A stretch of DNA of 64,000 nt from Dehalobacterium formicoaceticum (lineage in GTDB: Bacteria > Bacillota > Dehalobacteriia > Dehalobacteriales > Dehalobacteriaceae): NCBI RefSeq assembly GCF_002224645.1, contig NZ_CP022121.1, positions 2,672,501-2,736,500 of the forward strand, in the 5' to 3' direction. Shown here in pieces: positions 29,784-39,759 of this stretch. Numbering within the stretch: the stretch's first letter is position 1; each line of letters starts with the position of its first letter. The notes beneath the pieces were generated by a model. The model made no database searches and was not told where the DNA came from. It saw only the letters and a list, made by a program, of their open reading frames with translations. A program made the position numbers and the translations under genes.

Positions 29784-30044
29784 ATGGAAGTGTTAAAAGT
29801 ATCGGCGAAGTCAAGTCCAAATTCTGTCGCTGGAGCACTTGCAGGAGTTTTAAGAGAACAAGGGACAGCTGAAATCCAGGCAATTGGTGCAGGTGCCTTG
29901 AATCAAGCTGTGAAAGCTGTGGCGATTGCACGAGGCTTTGTTGCTCCCAGTGGAGTTGATTTAATTTGTATCCCAGCTTTTACCGATATTATGATTGATG
30001 GTGAACAACGTACTGCGATAAAATTAATTGTGGAACCCAGATAA
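29784..30044 (+). CDS. spoVS: Stage V sporulation protein S
   Basis: An 86-residue Alba-like protein, very well conserved: MEVLKVSAKSSPNSVAGALAG... and VDLICIPAFTDIMIDGEQRTA. In Bacillus it affects stage V and septation. It has its own sigma-H promoter and a terminator, so it is likely a single-gene unit. Confidence 0.97.
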   Translation: MEVLKVSAKSSPNSVAGALAGVLREQGTAEIQAIGAGALNQAVKAVAIARGFVAPSGVDLICIPAFTDIMIDGEQRTAIKLIVEPR

Positions 30045-30055
30045 AGATCAATGAA

Positions 30056-30086
30056 GACCTGCTTAATAATTAAGTAGGTCCTTTTT
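30056..30086 (+). terminator. Intrinsic terminator after spoVS
   Basis: GACCTGCTTAAT pairs with AATTAAGTAGGTC with one wobble pair, followed by CTTTTTC. Confidence 0.85.
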
Positions 30087-30117
30087 CATCCGAAAACTAT
30101 TTCAAGGAGGTAGAATT

Positions 30118-31059
30118 TTGATTGTTGTGGACGGTCATTGTGACAGCATCCTGAAAACTAACGAAATTTGTGATTTATTTGATTTAGGCAGTGCAGCCCA
30201 TTTGGATTTTAAAAGAGCATTAGCAAACGTCAATTTACAAATTTTTGCTGCCTATATTGACTCATCTTATAAACCCTTTCAGTCCTTGCAACAGGGATTA
30301 ATTTTAATTGAAAAATTTCATCAGGCAGTGGAGCAGAATCAAGAGCAGGTCAAGCTGGTTTGTTCTCAGGAGGATCTTGCCACTATTAATCAAAAAGATA
30401 TCCTCCATGCCCTCCTTGCTGTGGAAGGAGGGGAGATCCTTTGCGGCAGGCTCCCCTTACTGCATCTCATTTTTCGCTTAGGGGTGCGCAGTATTGGGCT
30501 CACCTGGAATCAAAGAAATGAAATCGCCGATGGCTGCGGGGAATCAGTCACCAAAGGAGGGTTGACATCCTTCGGCACCCTGGTGGTTCAGGAAATGAAT
30601 AAGCTGGGCATGGTAATCGATTTAGCTCATATTGCCCCGGCAGGTTTTTGGGATGTCTTGGAGCACACCCACCATCCCGTGATGGTTTCCCATGGAAATT
30701 GCCATGGGCTATATCCCCATCGGCGTAATCTTAATGACGATCAGATCAAAGCCCTGGCCCAAAATGATGGCGTAATGGGGATTACTTTTGTTCCGGATTT
30801 TTTAGGGGCCGGAGATATTAGTATTGAGCATGTTATCGAACACATTGATTATGCCGTATCTTTAGCCGGTCCTGATCATGTAGGATTGGGCTCAGATTTT
30901 GACGGTACGGAAACCATGCCCCGGGGATTGGAGGATGTGACCAAAATTTCCTGCATTGGTGAAGAATTATTAAAGAAAGGATATCCTTTGAAGGATGTTG
31001 AAAAAATAATGGGAGGAAATTTTATCAGACTTTTTAAAACTGTTCTTCCTCAATCATAA
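30118..31059 (+). CDS. Membrane dipeptidase family (M19) peptidase
   Basis: A zinc dipeptidase of the renal dipeptidase family, 313 aa, with no signal peptide. Metal-ligand motifs are DGHCDS (residues 5-10), the Glu of AVEGGE (~104), VIDLAHIA (~163), VSHGNC (~188), and the Asp of LGSDFDG (~261). TTG start 6-7 nt after AAGGAGGTAG. It lies 18 bp before the PHP gene. The dipeptide substrate is not known. Confidence 0.92.
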   Translation: MIVVDGHCDSILKTNEICDLFDLGSAAHLDFKRALANVNLQIFAAYIDSSYKPFQSLQQGLILIEKFHQAVEQNQEQVKLVCSQEDLATINQKDILHALLAVEGGEILCGRLPLLHLIFRLGVRSIGLTWNQRNEIADGCGESVTKGGLTSFGTLVVQEMNKLGMVIDLAHIAPAGFWDVLEHTHHPVMVSHGNCHGLYPHRRNLNDDQIKALAQNDGVMGITFVPDFLGAGDISIEHVIEHIDYAVSLAGPDHVGLGSDFDGTETMPRGLEDVTKISCIGEELLKKGYPLKDVEKIMGGNFIRLFKTVLPQS

Positions 31060-31078
31060 AACCGTTAAAGGAGAAAGC

Positions 31079-31921
31079 ATGCCAGGATTCGATATGCATA
31101 TTCATACAAAAGCTTCAGATGGAACGTTTGACATTCAAGAAATTATTCGATTAGCCCAAGAGGTAAATTTGGACGGCATTGCCATCACTGATCATGATAC
31201 TGTAGAAGGCTTAGATAGGGCTGTGGAAGTGGGACAGAAGTTAAATTTCCCCATTATCCCCGGCATTGAACTCAGTACAGATTATCAAAATACAGAAATT
31301 CATATTTTAGGTTATTTCATAGATTTTCACTTACCTTGGTTCCGGAAGAAAATGAATCAATTGCAAAAGGCTCGTATTGACAGAATTATCAAAATGGTTG
31401 ATAAACTAACTGAATTGGGTTATGATATAACCGGTTCAGAAGTATTTGCCCTGGCTGGGGCAGGTTCTGTGGGGAGACCTCATCTTGCTTATCTCTTATA
31501 TAAAAAAGGCCAGGTCGCTTCGGTTCAAGAAGCTTTTCAGAAGTTGATCGGCAGAGGATGTCCTGCCCATATACCCAGATTTAAATTGGAACCGACAGAA
31601 GCTGTACAAATGATCAAAAAAGCCGGCGGAATACCGGTTTTAGCCCATCCTGGATTATCAAAAGCCGACCATCTGATCCAATCTCTTTGTCATGCAGGTT
31701 TGTTGGGCATTGAGGTTTATCACCCGGATCATAAATTGTCCGATGAATCAAGATACCTTAAACTGGCTCAAAGATATGGCTTGATCATCACCGGTGGTTC
31801 AGACTTTCACGGAATTCCAGACGGAAAGCGTTCCATTTTGGGCAGCAAATATGTGGGGTCAGCCATCTGGGATGAATTATTGCTCCTTAAAGAAGAACAA
31901 AATTCTGCTCCATCCCTTTGA
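31079..31921 (+). CDS. PHP domain phosphoesterase (TrpH/YciV-like)
   Basis: The PHP motifs are HIHTKASDGTF, ITDHDTVEG, PGIELS and, late, AHPGLS and GSDFHG. Relatives hydrolyse 3',5'-nucleoside bisphosphates or trim RNA 5' ends (RNase AM). 280 aa is the family length. The RBS AAAGGAGAAAGC precedes the ATG. It is probably co-transcribed with the dipeptidase. Confidence 0.88.
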   Translation: MPGFDMHIHTKASDGTFDIQEIIRLAQEVNLDGIAITDHDTVEGLDRAVEVGQKLNFPIIPGIELSTDYQNTEIHILGYFIDFHLPWFRKKMNQLQKARIDRIIKMVDKLTELGYDITGSEVFALAGAGSVGRPHLAYLLYKKGQVASVQEAFQKLIGRGCPAHIPRFKLEPTEAVQMIKKAGGIPVLAHPGLSKADHLIQSLCHAGLLGIEVYHPDHKLSDESRYLKLAQRYGLIITGGSDFHGIPDGKRSILGSKYVGSAIWDELLLLKEEQNSAPSL

Positions 31922-32028
31922 AACGATAATTTTTGAAATAATTTATTAAGCATTTTAAAGCCTCAAATGACTAAAGATTCTCTTCTTGGAATATAATAGA
32001 TAAAAATATGCGTCTTGGGGGAGAATAC

Positions 32029-32310
32029 ATGTCCACAGATAATCTGATGATGAAAAAACGCATTGAAGAATTGGAGGAAAGAATCGAACATCTTCGAGTG
32101 AGCCGCAGGGTCTTAATGAATTTAGTAGAAAAATTAGAGAAAGAGCGCAGCAATGTCTTAACAAAACTGGAAAAAGAAAATCGAAAATTGCAGAGAAGCA
32201 ATGCCCTCTATGCTCAAAATATACTGTCAAAAAACCGCAGAATTATGGAATTAGAAGCTAATATGGAACCATCCGAACCATCGAAAGATTCATTTCCATC
32301 ATCTATTTAG
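32029..32310 (+). CDS. Small coiled-coil protein, function unknown
   Basis: A 93-residue highly charged protein that is almost entirely predicted coiled coil (MKKRIEELEERIEHLRVSRRVLMNLVEKLEKERS...). The serine- and proline-rich tail is short. ATG at 32029 follows TGGGGGAG. No enzyme or binding motif is visible. It is followed by a good terminator and so is probably the end of the dipeptidase-PHP unit. Confidence 0.7.
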   Translation: MSTDNLMMKKRIEELEERIEHLRVSRRVLMNLVEKLEKERSNVLTKLEKENRKLQRSNALYAQNILSKNRRIMELEANMEPSEPSKDSFPSSI

Positions 32311-32344
32311 AATATTATGAAGAGATATGCAGTTAAATGTATAT

Positions 32345-32371
32345 CCTCAGCTGGAAGGCTGAGGTTTTTTC
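32345..32371 (+). terminator. Intrinsic terminator before cobS
   Basis: CCTCAGC (32345-32351) and GCTGAGG (32358-32364) form the stem, followed by TTTTTTC. Confidence 0.85.
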
Positions 32372-32403
32372 GTTTTTATTTTCCGATCCGGGGAGAGGTT
32401 TCA

Positions 32404-33168
32404 ATGATAAAAGAAATATTAATCGTATTTACCTTTTTAACAAGAATTCCATTAAAAATTAATTTTATCTATGGAGAGGAAGATATGGGGAAAACCTCCC
32501 GCTATTTTCCTATCGTTGGTTTGGTGATCGGACTGGCTGTTGCCGCAGTGTTGTATGCCTTTAGTTTTATCGATTATCAGTTAGCAGCAATTTTAGGTTT
32601 GCTGACTGGGGTACTTTTAACCGGAGGCTTGCATTTAGACGGATTCATAGATACGGCAGATGGGATCTTTTCTGCCCGTACCAGGGAACGAATCCTGGAA
32701 ATTATGAAGGACAGTCATGTAGGTGCCCATGGTGTTACTGCAGTCATCGTTTTTTTACTCTTGAAGTTCGTGCTATATGGGGTCATCGGGCAAAACCATC
32801 TGAATATTTTTTGGATCATTCCCATGGCTTTTATTTTTTCCCGCTGGATGATGGTGTTTTCTCTCTTATATTTCCCTGGTGCCCGCAAAGAAGGTTTAGG
32901 TCATATTTTTATGACCTATCAAAGAAAATGGGATTTCCCCTTGGCCTCGATCCTGACATTATTACCCATCATCATTTTTCAAAAATGGCTGACATTGATT
33001 CCTTTTGTGCTGGCATTTTTTATCATGTGGTACTTTTGCAAATCGATTGCCAAGATCTTGGGCGGTTTAACCGGAGATGTATGCGGCGCAGTGGCTGAAC
33101 TATCGGAGGTTGTTTTTATTCTGGCTTACCTGATCACAGAATATTTTTTTATGACCATGGGATCTTAA
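32404..33168 (+). CDS. cobS: Adenosylcobinamide-GDP ribazoletransferase (cobalamin synthase)
   Basis: CobS joins alpha-ribazole to adenosylcobinamide-GDP, the last step of the nucleotide-loop pathway. The membrane protein has six or more helices, and the conserved GLHLDGFIDTADGIFS and MKDSHVGAHGV motifs. 254 aa. ATG at 32404 follows GGGGAGAGG; the upstream extension lies in the terminator. No other cobalamin gene is near, so it is a stand-alone salvage or late-pathway gene. Confidence 0.93.
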   Translation: MIKEILIVFTFLTRIPLKINFIYGEEDMGKTSRYFPIVGLVIGLAVAAVLYAFSFIDYQLAAILGLLTGVLLTGGLHLDGFIDTADGIFSARTRERILEIMKDSHVGAHGVTAVIVFLLLKFVLYGVIGQNHLNIFWIIPMAFIFSRWMMVFSLLYFPGARKEGLGHIFMTYQRKWDFPLASILTLLPIIIFQKWLTLIPFVLAFFIMWYFCKSIAKILGGLTGDVCGAVAELSEVVFILAYLITEYFFMTMGS

Positions 33169-33222
33169 AACATTTTTCCTTCTCTTTTGGAGATACTAAA
33201 AAAAAGAGAGGAAGTGTTAATA

Positions 33223-33447
33223 ATGTATGATGATTTTCCTGCACGTGTTCCATGGAACTGGCAGCCGCATTTAAATGAATTATGTGCCGAGGAAAACATA
33301 GACTTTAACCAATTAATTGAAGCATTTGCCGGGAATAAAAGTGATCAAGAAATTGCCGTCGACCTAAATACGTCAGAAAAAACCGTGCAGCATTTGAGGA
33401 ATCATTTTGAACAGTATGGCATCGGTTCTGTCATAGGGCAGGATTAA
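33223..33447 (+). CDS. Small helix-turn-helix protein, function unknown
   Basis: A 74-residue protein with a probable C-terminal helix-turn-helix (NKSDQEIAVDLNTSEKTVQHLRNHFEQYG, like sigma-70 region 4/LuxR-type HTH) and an N-terminal aromatic patch (ARVPWNWQPHL). ATG at 33223 follows AGAGAGGAAG. The target is unknown. It lies before an unusually long perfect hairpin and guaB. Confidence 0.65.
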   Translation: MYDDFPARVPWNWQPHLNELCAEENIDFNQLIEAFAGNKSDQEIAVDLNTSEKTVQHLRNHFEQYGIGSVIGQD

Positions 33448-33456
33448 AAATTTCTT

Positions 33457-33494
33457 ATTCTGTCAGGTGAAATTTCATTTTCACCTGACAGAAT
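33457..33494 (+). other. Perfect 16-bp inverted repeat downstream of the HTH gene
   Basis: ATTCTGTCAGGTGAAA and its exact complement flank a 6-base loop (TTTCAT). No T run follows on the plus strand, so it is a poor intrinsic terminator. It could be an operator, an RNA stability element or a terminator acting on minus-strand transcripts. Confidence 0.6.
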
Positions 33495-33534
33495 AATTGT
33501 GATACAATATTTTAAGTAGTTATGGCAACCTTAA

Positions 33535-35049
<1,515 letters not shown>

Positions 35050-35358
35050 GATGAGCTTCTACATTATGAATCCTTGGAAAATTTAGTTCCGGCATCTAAT
35101 GGAATAAAAATTTCACATTGTGCTAAGTACTCTGTTTATAAAAACAATTGCGACATTAAAGAATATTCACATTAAATAAAATTTTTTTTAAAAAAAGAAG
35201 GGAAAGCTTTAAAAATAACGAAAGTTCTATTGGTAACAAACTATAGATCCAAAAGCTCTTAAAGCATTAGGCTTTTGCGAGCAGGCATGTCAAATCATTA
35301 ATAGATACACCATAGACAGCTAGAGGAAAAAGATGGAAATATTCTGAGGAGGATTATT
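35050..35358 (+). other. AT-rich gap between guaB and codY
   Basis: No gene is visible in 309 bp. The stretch is very AT-rich (an A/T run around 35175-35200), with an imperfect inverted AAAAGC/GCTTTT pair at ~35252-35278 that lacks a T run. No CodY-box-like sequence was recognised. Confidence 0.4.
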
Positions 35359-36150
35359 TTGAAAACGTTATTGGAGAGGACACGAGAAATAAATAAATTA
35401 ATTCAAACTGCGGCAGGTTATCCTATTAGTTTTGCTGAAATGGCGCAGGTATTATCTCGTAATACAGAATCAAATACTTATATATTGGGGAAAAAGGGCA
35501 ATGTGTTGGGCTATGATTTTTTGGACGGCTTTGATTGTTCTACCATGGAAGAAGTTGTTAAAGAAGATGCCCAATTTCCTGACGATTATAATGAGCATTT
35601 ATTGAAAACAATGGAGACAAAGGCGAATATTGATCGCAAAGGTTTATGTGCATTCATTCCGGAAAGGGAATGTCCCATAGAAAACAAATTCACCACTGTG
35701 GTACCTATTGTCGGGGGTGGTGAACGAGTTGGTACTCTGATGCTTTCTAAAGAAGGAGAATTTGACAGCAGTGATTTGATTTTGGCGGAATACGGAGCCA
35801 CTGTTATTGGCATGGAAATTCTCCGGGCAAAAACAGAAAAAATCGAAGAAATAGCCCGGCAAAAAGCAGCCGTGAGCATTGCTTTTGATACATTATCTTA
35901 CTCAGAATTGGAAGCTGTAGATCATATCTTTAACGAGTTAGGGGATAGCCAAGGTCTTCTTGTTGCCAGTAAAATCGCAGATAAGGTTGGGATTACCAGA
36001 TCCGTGATTGTGAACGCTCTAAGAAAGCTGGAAAGCGCTGGTGTTGTAGAGGTGCGATCATTGGGCATGAAAGGAACTTATATCAGAGTGCTGAATGATT
36101 ATCTTCTGGAAGAATTAAAAAGAATCCAAGCTACTCATGGTAGAATATAA
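35359..36150 (+). CDS. codY: GTP-sensing transcriptional pleiotropic repressor CodY
   Basis: CodY senses GTP and branched-chain amino acids through its N-terminal GAF domain and binds DNA through a C-terminal winged helix (SKIADKVGITRSVIVNALRKLESAGVVEVRSLGMKGTYI). 263 aa is typical. TTG start 6 nt after GAGGAGGA. It is usually found after clpQY; here it stands alone between guaB and an LCP gene. Confidence 0.96.
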   Translation: MKTLLERTREINKLIQTAAGYPISFAEMAQVLSRNTESNTYILGKKGNVLGYDFLDGFDCSTMEEVVKEDAQFPDDYNEHLLKTMETKANIDRKGLCAFIPERECPIENKFTTVVPIVGGGERVGTLMLSKEGEFDSSDLILAEYGATVIGMEILRAKTEKIEEIARQKAAVSIAFDTLSYSELEAVDHIFNELGDSQGLLVASKIADKVGITRSVIVNALRKLESAGVVEVRSLGMKGTYIRVLNDYLLEELKRIQATHGRI

Positions 36151-36172
36151 CAGCCGAAAGGCTGTTTTCTTT
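36151..36172 (+). terminator. Intrinsic terminator after codY
   Basis: CAGCC-GAAA-GGCTG followed by TTTTCTTT, directly after the stop codon. Confidence 0.85.
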
Positions 36173-36258
36173 GAATATAGGTATGATTAACCATTGAATT
36201 AAGCGGCAAAATAGAGTAAATTATTAGTAGATTTCTATTATGAGAGCAGGTGAATTTT

Positions 36259-37560
36259 TTGTCATCAAAATTTCGTAATCTGATGACCGTATTATTAGTT
36301 TTGTTCCTGGTTGGTTCCGCCGGTGCCATTTATTTGATCAGCACAGAGGGGAACCTTGAGCATTCCCAGATGGAACCGGGACAGGAGGATTGGATCAGAG
36401 GTAAAGACCGCATTAATATCTTGCTATTGGGCACTGATGAAGAATTTATGAACAAATCCCGCACTGATACGATCATTCTTGCCAGTTTGGATATGCAACA
36501 GCACCAAATCAGCTTACTGTCTATCCCCCGGGATACCCGAGTAAAAATTCCAGTATATGGAGATAATAGAATTAATACGGCAAATGTTTTTGGAGGTGTG
36601 GAATTAGTAAAAGAAAGTATTTCCCAGTTGATTAAGGTGCCTATTGATTATTATGTCTTGACAAATTTTAATGGATTTGTTGATATTGTTAATACCTTAG
36701 GGGGAGTAGAGCTTGATGTAGAACAAAACATGAAGTATCGTGTTTATGATGGCATGATTGATTTAGAAAAAGGGGTTCAGCGCTTGGATGGAGAAAAAGC
36801 TTTACAGTATGTGCGCTACAGACATGACAAGCTAGGCGACATTACACGCACACAAAGGCAGCAAAAGTTTTTGTCTGCTTTAGCCGCGGAAATGATGCAA
36901 AGTAAAAATATTGTGAAGCTGCCCGTGCTGATTCCCCAGATGAACGAAGCTATAGAAACTGATTTAACCATTGCCCAGATGATTGGCTTAGGTAAGGATT
37001 TCAGCGAATTTGCCTCCGGATCAATTGTTTCCCAAACCTTGCCAGGCAATTTTATGGACATTAACGGCGGAAGTTATTGGTATGTGGATGAATCCAAAGC
37101 GCAGCAGGTGGTATTAGAGGTTTTTGCAGGAAATTCCGGATCAGTAATTGATACCACATCACCTGTCCGCATCGCTGAAAAAGATAATTCGGCAGAGCAG
37201 AATACAGCTAAAGTACATCCGGTGGAAAAGCAATCAAACACCAAAAAAGCTGAAGACAAAAAAGAAGCCGGCAATAAAAAAGTAATGGATCGAATCAAAG
37301 AGAACAATAAGAAAGAGGAAGAGAAAAAGACAGTTCCGGTAAACCAGGAAGTCGTGATCGAAATCAATGAAGAAGAAAAATTGCCGGAGAAGATTCCTCC
37401 CAAAGGAAAAATTGAGGTTCTGCCCCCGGTTCCTGTGGAAGAGAATAAGAAGAGCGAGATTTTGGGCGAAGAGGTTGCTCCGGAAGCAGAGATTTTGGAC
37501 ACAGGAATTAATGATCAAAAGGCAGCTGATCCTTCGTTAGAAGTGACGCCGGAAATGTGA
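36259..37560 (+). CDS. LytR-CpsA-Psr (LCP) family protein with a long charged tail
   Basis: LCP proteins transfer undecaprenyl-linked polymers to peptidoglycan. One N-terminal membrane segment (~residues 8-28) precedes the LCP domain, with GTDE, SRTDTI, SIPRDTRV and LQYVRYRHD, including the conserved Arg and Asp residues. From about residue 310 the protein changes to a ~120-residue Lys/Glu/Pro-rich tail, which is absent from many homologues. TTG at 36259 is 7 nt after AGGTGA; GTG at 36250 lies inside that RBS. Confidence 0.88.
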   Translation: MSSKFRNLMTVLLVLFLVGSAGAIYLISTEGNLEHSQMEPGQEDWIRGKDRINILLLGTDEEFMNKSRTDTIILASLDMQQHQISLLSIPRDTRVKIPVYGDNRINTANVFGGVELVKESISQLIKVPIDYYVLTNFNGFVDIVNTLGGVELDVEQNMKYRVYDGMIDLEKGVQRLDGEKALQYVRYRHDKLGDITRTQRQQKFLSALAAEMMQSKNIVKLPVLIPQMNEAIETDLTIAQMIGLGKDFSEFASGSIVSQTLPGNFMDINGGSYWYVDESKAQQVVLEVFAGNSGSVIDTTSPVRIAEKDNSAEQNTAKVHPVEKQSNTKKAEDKKEAGNKKVMDRIKENNKKEEEKKTVPVNQEVVIEINEEEKLPEKIPPKGKIEVLPPVPVEENKKSEILGEEVAPEAEILDTGINDQKAADPSLEVTPEM

Positions 37561-37584
37561 ATTTTCCTGCCCAATGAAACAGGT

Positions 37585-37699
37585 AAGTGAACTCGTTCAG
37601 CTAAAGCTGAACATCGGGGCTTCAGATGGGGAATCTACCCACCTGAAGTGAAAATAGGAGCTCCCACTTATAGAAGTGGAAGTCTTGGAAATTGATAAA
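37585..37699 (+). repeat. Three-hairpin element A, TnpB/IS605 right-end-like (omega-RNA-like)
   Basis: Three stem-loops follow one another: GTTCAGC-TAAA-GCTGAAC (37595-37612), CTTCAG...CTGAAG (37620-37648) and CTCCCACTT-ATAG-AAGTGGaAG (37661-37682). It is nearly identical to the inverted copy at 46155-46270 (a few changes and one missing C). Such hairpin series form the right end and guide-RNA scaffold of TnpB-type IS605 elements. No tnpA or tnpB is nearby, so it looks like a solo remnant or a non-autonomous element. Confidence 0.7.
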
Positions 37700-37847
37700 A
37701 GGAATATGCAGTCCGTTCTTATCATTAATCGATATTTAACATTTTTTTAATGATTAGAAGGAAAAGATTACTTGTTGGCGAAGTATATGCTTAAGTTTTA
37801 AGCATTAGAAAATAATTTAAAATAAAATTAAAAGTGGAGGTAGGCCT

Positions 37848-38258
37848 ATGCTTTTTAGACAATGCGCCGGTGGCTTAGTCTTTTTTAACGACAAAGTTTT
37901 ATTGCTGCAAAACGAAAAAAATGAATGGGTATTTCCCAAAGGTGTCATCAGAAATTTAGGAAGCGCCAATGAGGTCGCTTTGCAGCGGGTTAAAGAAGAA
38001 GCAGGAATTGAAGCTGAAATTGTCAGTCCCATTGGGGAAACGAATTATGAGTTTTATTCCTGTACGAGACAAGAGCCTGTTTGTAATCAAATTACCTGGT
38101 TTTTAATGAAAAGCGATTCCGGAAAATACCAGATTAATAAAGAACTGAATTTTAAAAATGGCGGGTTTTTCAACATCATTGATGCCTTAAGCAAGGTCAC
38201 CTACAGTCAAGATAAAGCTTTGCTGAATATTGCTTATAAACAACATAAGGAGTTATAA
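37848..38258 (+). CDS. Nudix-fold protein with a degenerate Nudix box
   Basis: The 136-residue protein has a Nudix start (RQCAGGLVFFNDKVLLLQNEKNEWVFPKG). The Nudix box GVIRNLGSANEVALQRVKEEAGI keeps the two acidic residues of xEE and the following G. It has Gln-Arg where the family has Arg-Glu and Gly where the first Glu is expected. Metal binding may still be possible through EE. The substrate is unknown. The RBS AGTGGAGG precedes ATG. Confidence 0.8.
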   Translation: MLFRQCAGGLVFFNDKVLLLQNEKNEWVFPKGVIRNLGSANEVALQRVKEEAGIEAEIVSPIGETNYEFYSCTRQEPVCNQITWFLMKSDSGKYQINKELNFKNGGFFNIIDALSKVTYSQDKALLNIAYKQHKEL

Positions 38259-38295
38259 AACAGCACAGCGTTCTGGGCTCATTTTCATGGGAAAA

Positions 38296-38322
38296 TAGGG
38301 AGTGATAACTCCTTATTTTTTT
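38296..38322 (+). terminator. Intrinsic terminator after the Nudix gene
   Basis: TAGGGAGT pairs with ACTCCTTA around GATA, followed by a run of seven T. Confidence 0.8.
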
Positions 38323-38355
38323 GTACTTTGTCCCTAAAGTAAGTGAGAATACTTT

Positions 38356-38384
38356 TTGTCACAAGGAGAACAATGTGATATAAT
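38356..38384 (+). promoter_or_regulatory. Sigma-A promoter for miaB
   Basis: TTGTCA (38356-38361) and TATAAT (38379-38384), spacer 17 bp, 31 bp before the start codon. Confidence 0.8.
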
Positions 38385-38415
38385 ATTTAAAGATTTGCAT
38401 TAAAGGAAGTGCTAA

Positions 38416-39738
38416 ATGAGACCAAAATACCATGTGACCACTTTTGGCTGTCAAATGAATGAACATGACAGCGAGATAATGGGCGGCATGCTGGAATCCT
38501 TAGGATACGAAGCAGAAGATGATCTTAATCAAAGTGACATCATTATTGTTAATACATGCTGTGTGCGGGAAAGTGCCGAGAATAAGATTCGCGGCTATAT
38601 CGGTAATCTCAAAAGATTAAAGCAAATCAATCCCCGGCTGATCATCGGCATCGGGGGCTGCATGGTTCAACAACCTGGGGCGGGAGAAAAGCTTTTGAAG
38701 AAGGCTGGGCATGTTGATATTGTTTTTGGTACCCATAACATTCACCGGTTGCCCCAATTAATCACTGAGGTGCGTCATGGCGGACATGTTTTGGAGATAG
38801 ACAATGAGGAACAGGACATCCAGGACGATTTGCCAGTTAAGAGACAAGGCCATATTAAGGCTCAAATTTCTATTATGCAAGGATGCAACAATTTTTGCAC
38901 CTATTGTATCGTGCCATACGTACGGGGCAGGGAAAGAAGCCGACATCCGGAAAACATCAAAAAAGAATTTATTGCTTTGGGGAATGAAGGATTCAAGGAA
39001 GTCATGCTCCTGGGTCAAAATGTAAATTCTTACGGATTGGATTTTTCCACCTCCTATGACTTTGCAGATTTATTAAAGGAGCTGGATGCAACAAAAAAGA
39101 TTAAGAGAATTCGCTATATGACTTCCCATCCCAGGGATTTTAACCAAAAACTGATCGATACTATTGCTGGGTGTAGCAGTGTTTGTGAACATTTTCATTT
39201 GCCCATTCAGTCAGGCAGTAACCATATCCTGCAATTAATGAACCGAGGATATACCAGGGAAACTTATCTTTCTTTGGTGCGGGCTATTAAAGATCAATTT
39301 CCTGATTGCAGTATTACCACCGATCTGATCATCGGTTTCCCCGGGGAAACCGATGAGGATTTCCAGGATACTCTGGCATTATTACACGAAGCTGAATTTG
39401 ATGTGGCGTATACCTTCTTATATTCCACTCGTTCGGGAACGCCTGCCGCCAAAATGCCCGGTCAGATTCCTCAGGAAATCAAAAGGGAACGCTTACAGCA
39501 ATTAATGGATGTACAAAATAGTATCAGTTTACGGATTAATCAAAGCCTGGTGGGAAAAATAGAAGAGGTTCTTGTGGAAGGAAAAAGTAAAACCAGTGAC
39601 CGGACTCTAACCGGCCGGACCAGAACAAATAAAATTGTCAATTTCCCCGGAGAAATCAATCTTGCGGGAGAGCTTATCAGGATCAAAATAACAGCTGCAA
39701 AGACCTGGCATCTCGAGGGGGAAAAAATAGAATCATAA
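38416..39738 (+). CDS. miaB: tRNA-2-methylthio-N6-dimethylallyladenosine synthase
   Basis: A radical-SAM methylthiotransferase that adds a methylthio group to i6A37 of tRNA. N-terminal Cys lie in TFGCQMN, NTCCVRE and GGCMVQ; the radical-SAM motif is CNNFCTYC (~residue 156); a TRAM domain ends the protein. 440 aa. Together with MiaA (44824-45792) it forms the ms2i6A pathway. Confidence 0.96.
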   Translation: MRPKYHVTTFGCQMNEHDSEIMGGMLESLGYEAEDDLNQSDIIIVNTCCVRESAENKIRGYIGNLKRLKQINPRLIIGIGGCMVQQPGAGEKLLKKAGHVDIVFGTHNIHRLPQLITEVRHGGHVLEIDNEEQDIQDDLPVKRQGHIKAQISIMQGCNNFCTYCIVPYVRGRERSRHPENIKKEFIALGNEGFKEVMLLGQNVNSYGLDFSTSYDFADLLKELDATKKIKRIRYMTSHPRDFNQKLIDTIAGCSSVCEHFHLPIQSGSNHILQLMNRGYTRETYLSLVRAIKDQFPDCSITTDLIIGFPGETDEDFQDTLALLHEAEFDVAYTFLYSTRSGTPAAKMPGQIPQEIKRERLQQLMDVQNSISLRINQSLVGKIEEVLVEGKSKTSDRTLTGRTRTNKIVNFPGEINLAGELIRIKITAAKTWHLEGEKIES

Positions 39739-39759
39739 AAATCATAAAGGAGGAAAATA

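Noticed and set aside
32372-32403. Cobalamin riboswitch before cobS
   Set aside because: The space between the terminator and the RBS is too short and has no B12-box motif.
35050-35358. CodY operator or riboswitch before codY
   Set aside because: No sequence close to AATTTTCWGAAAATT and no conserved riboswitch core was seen; only AT-rich runs.
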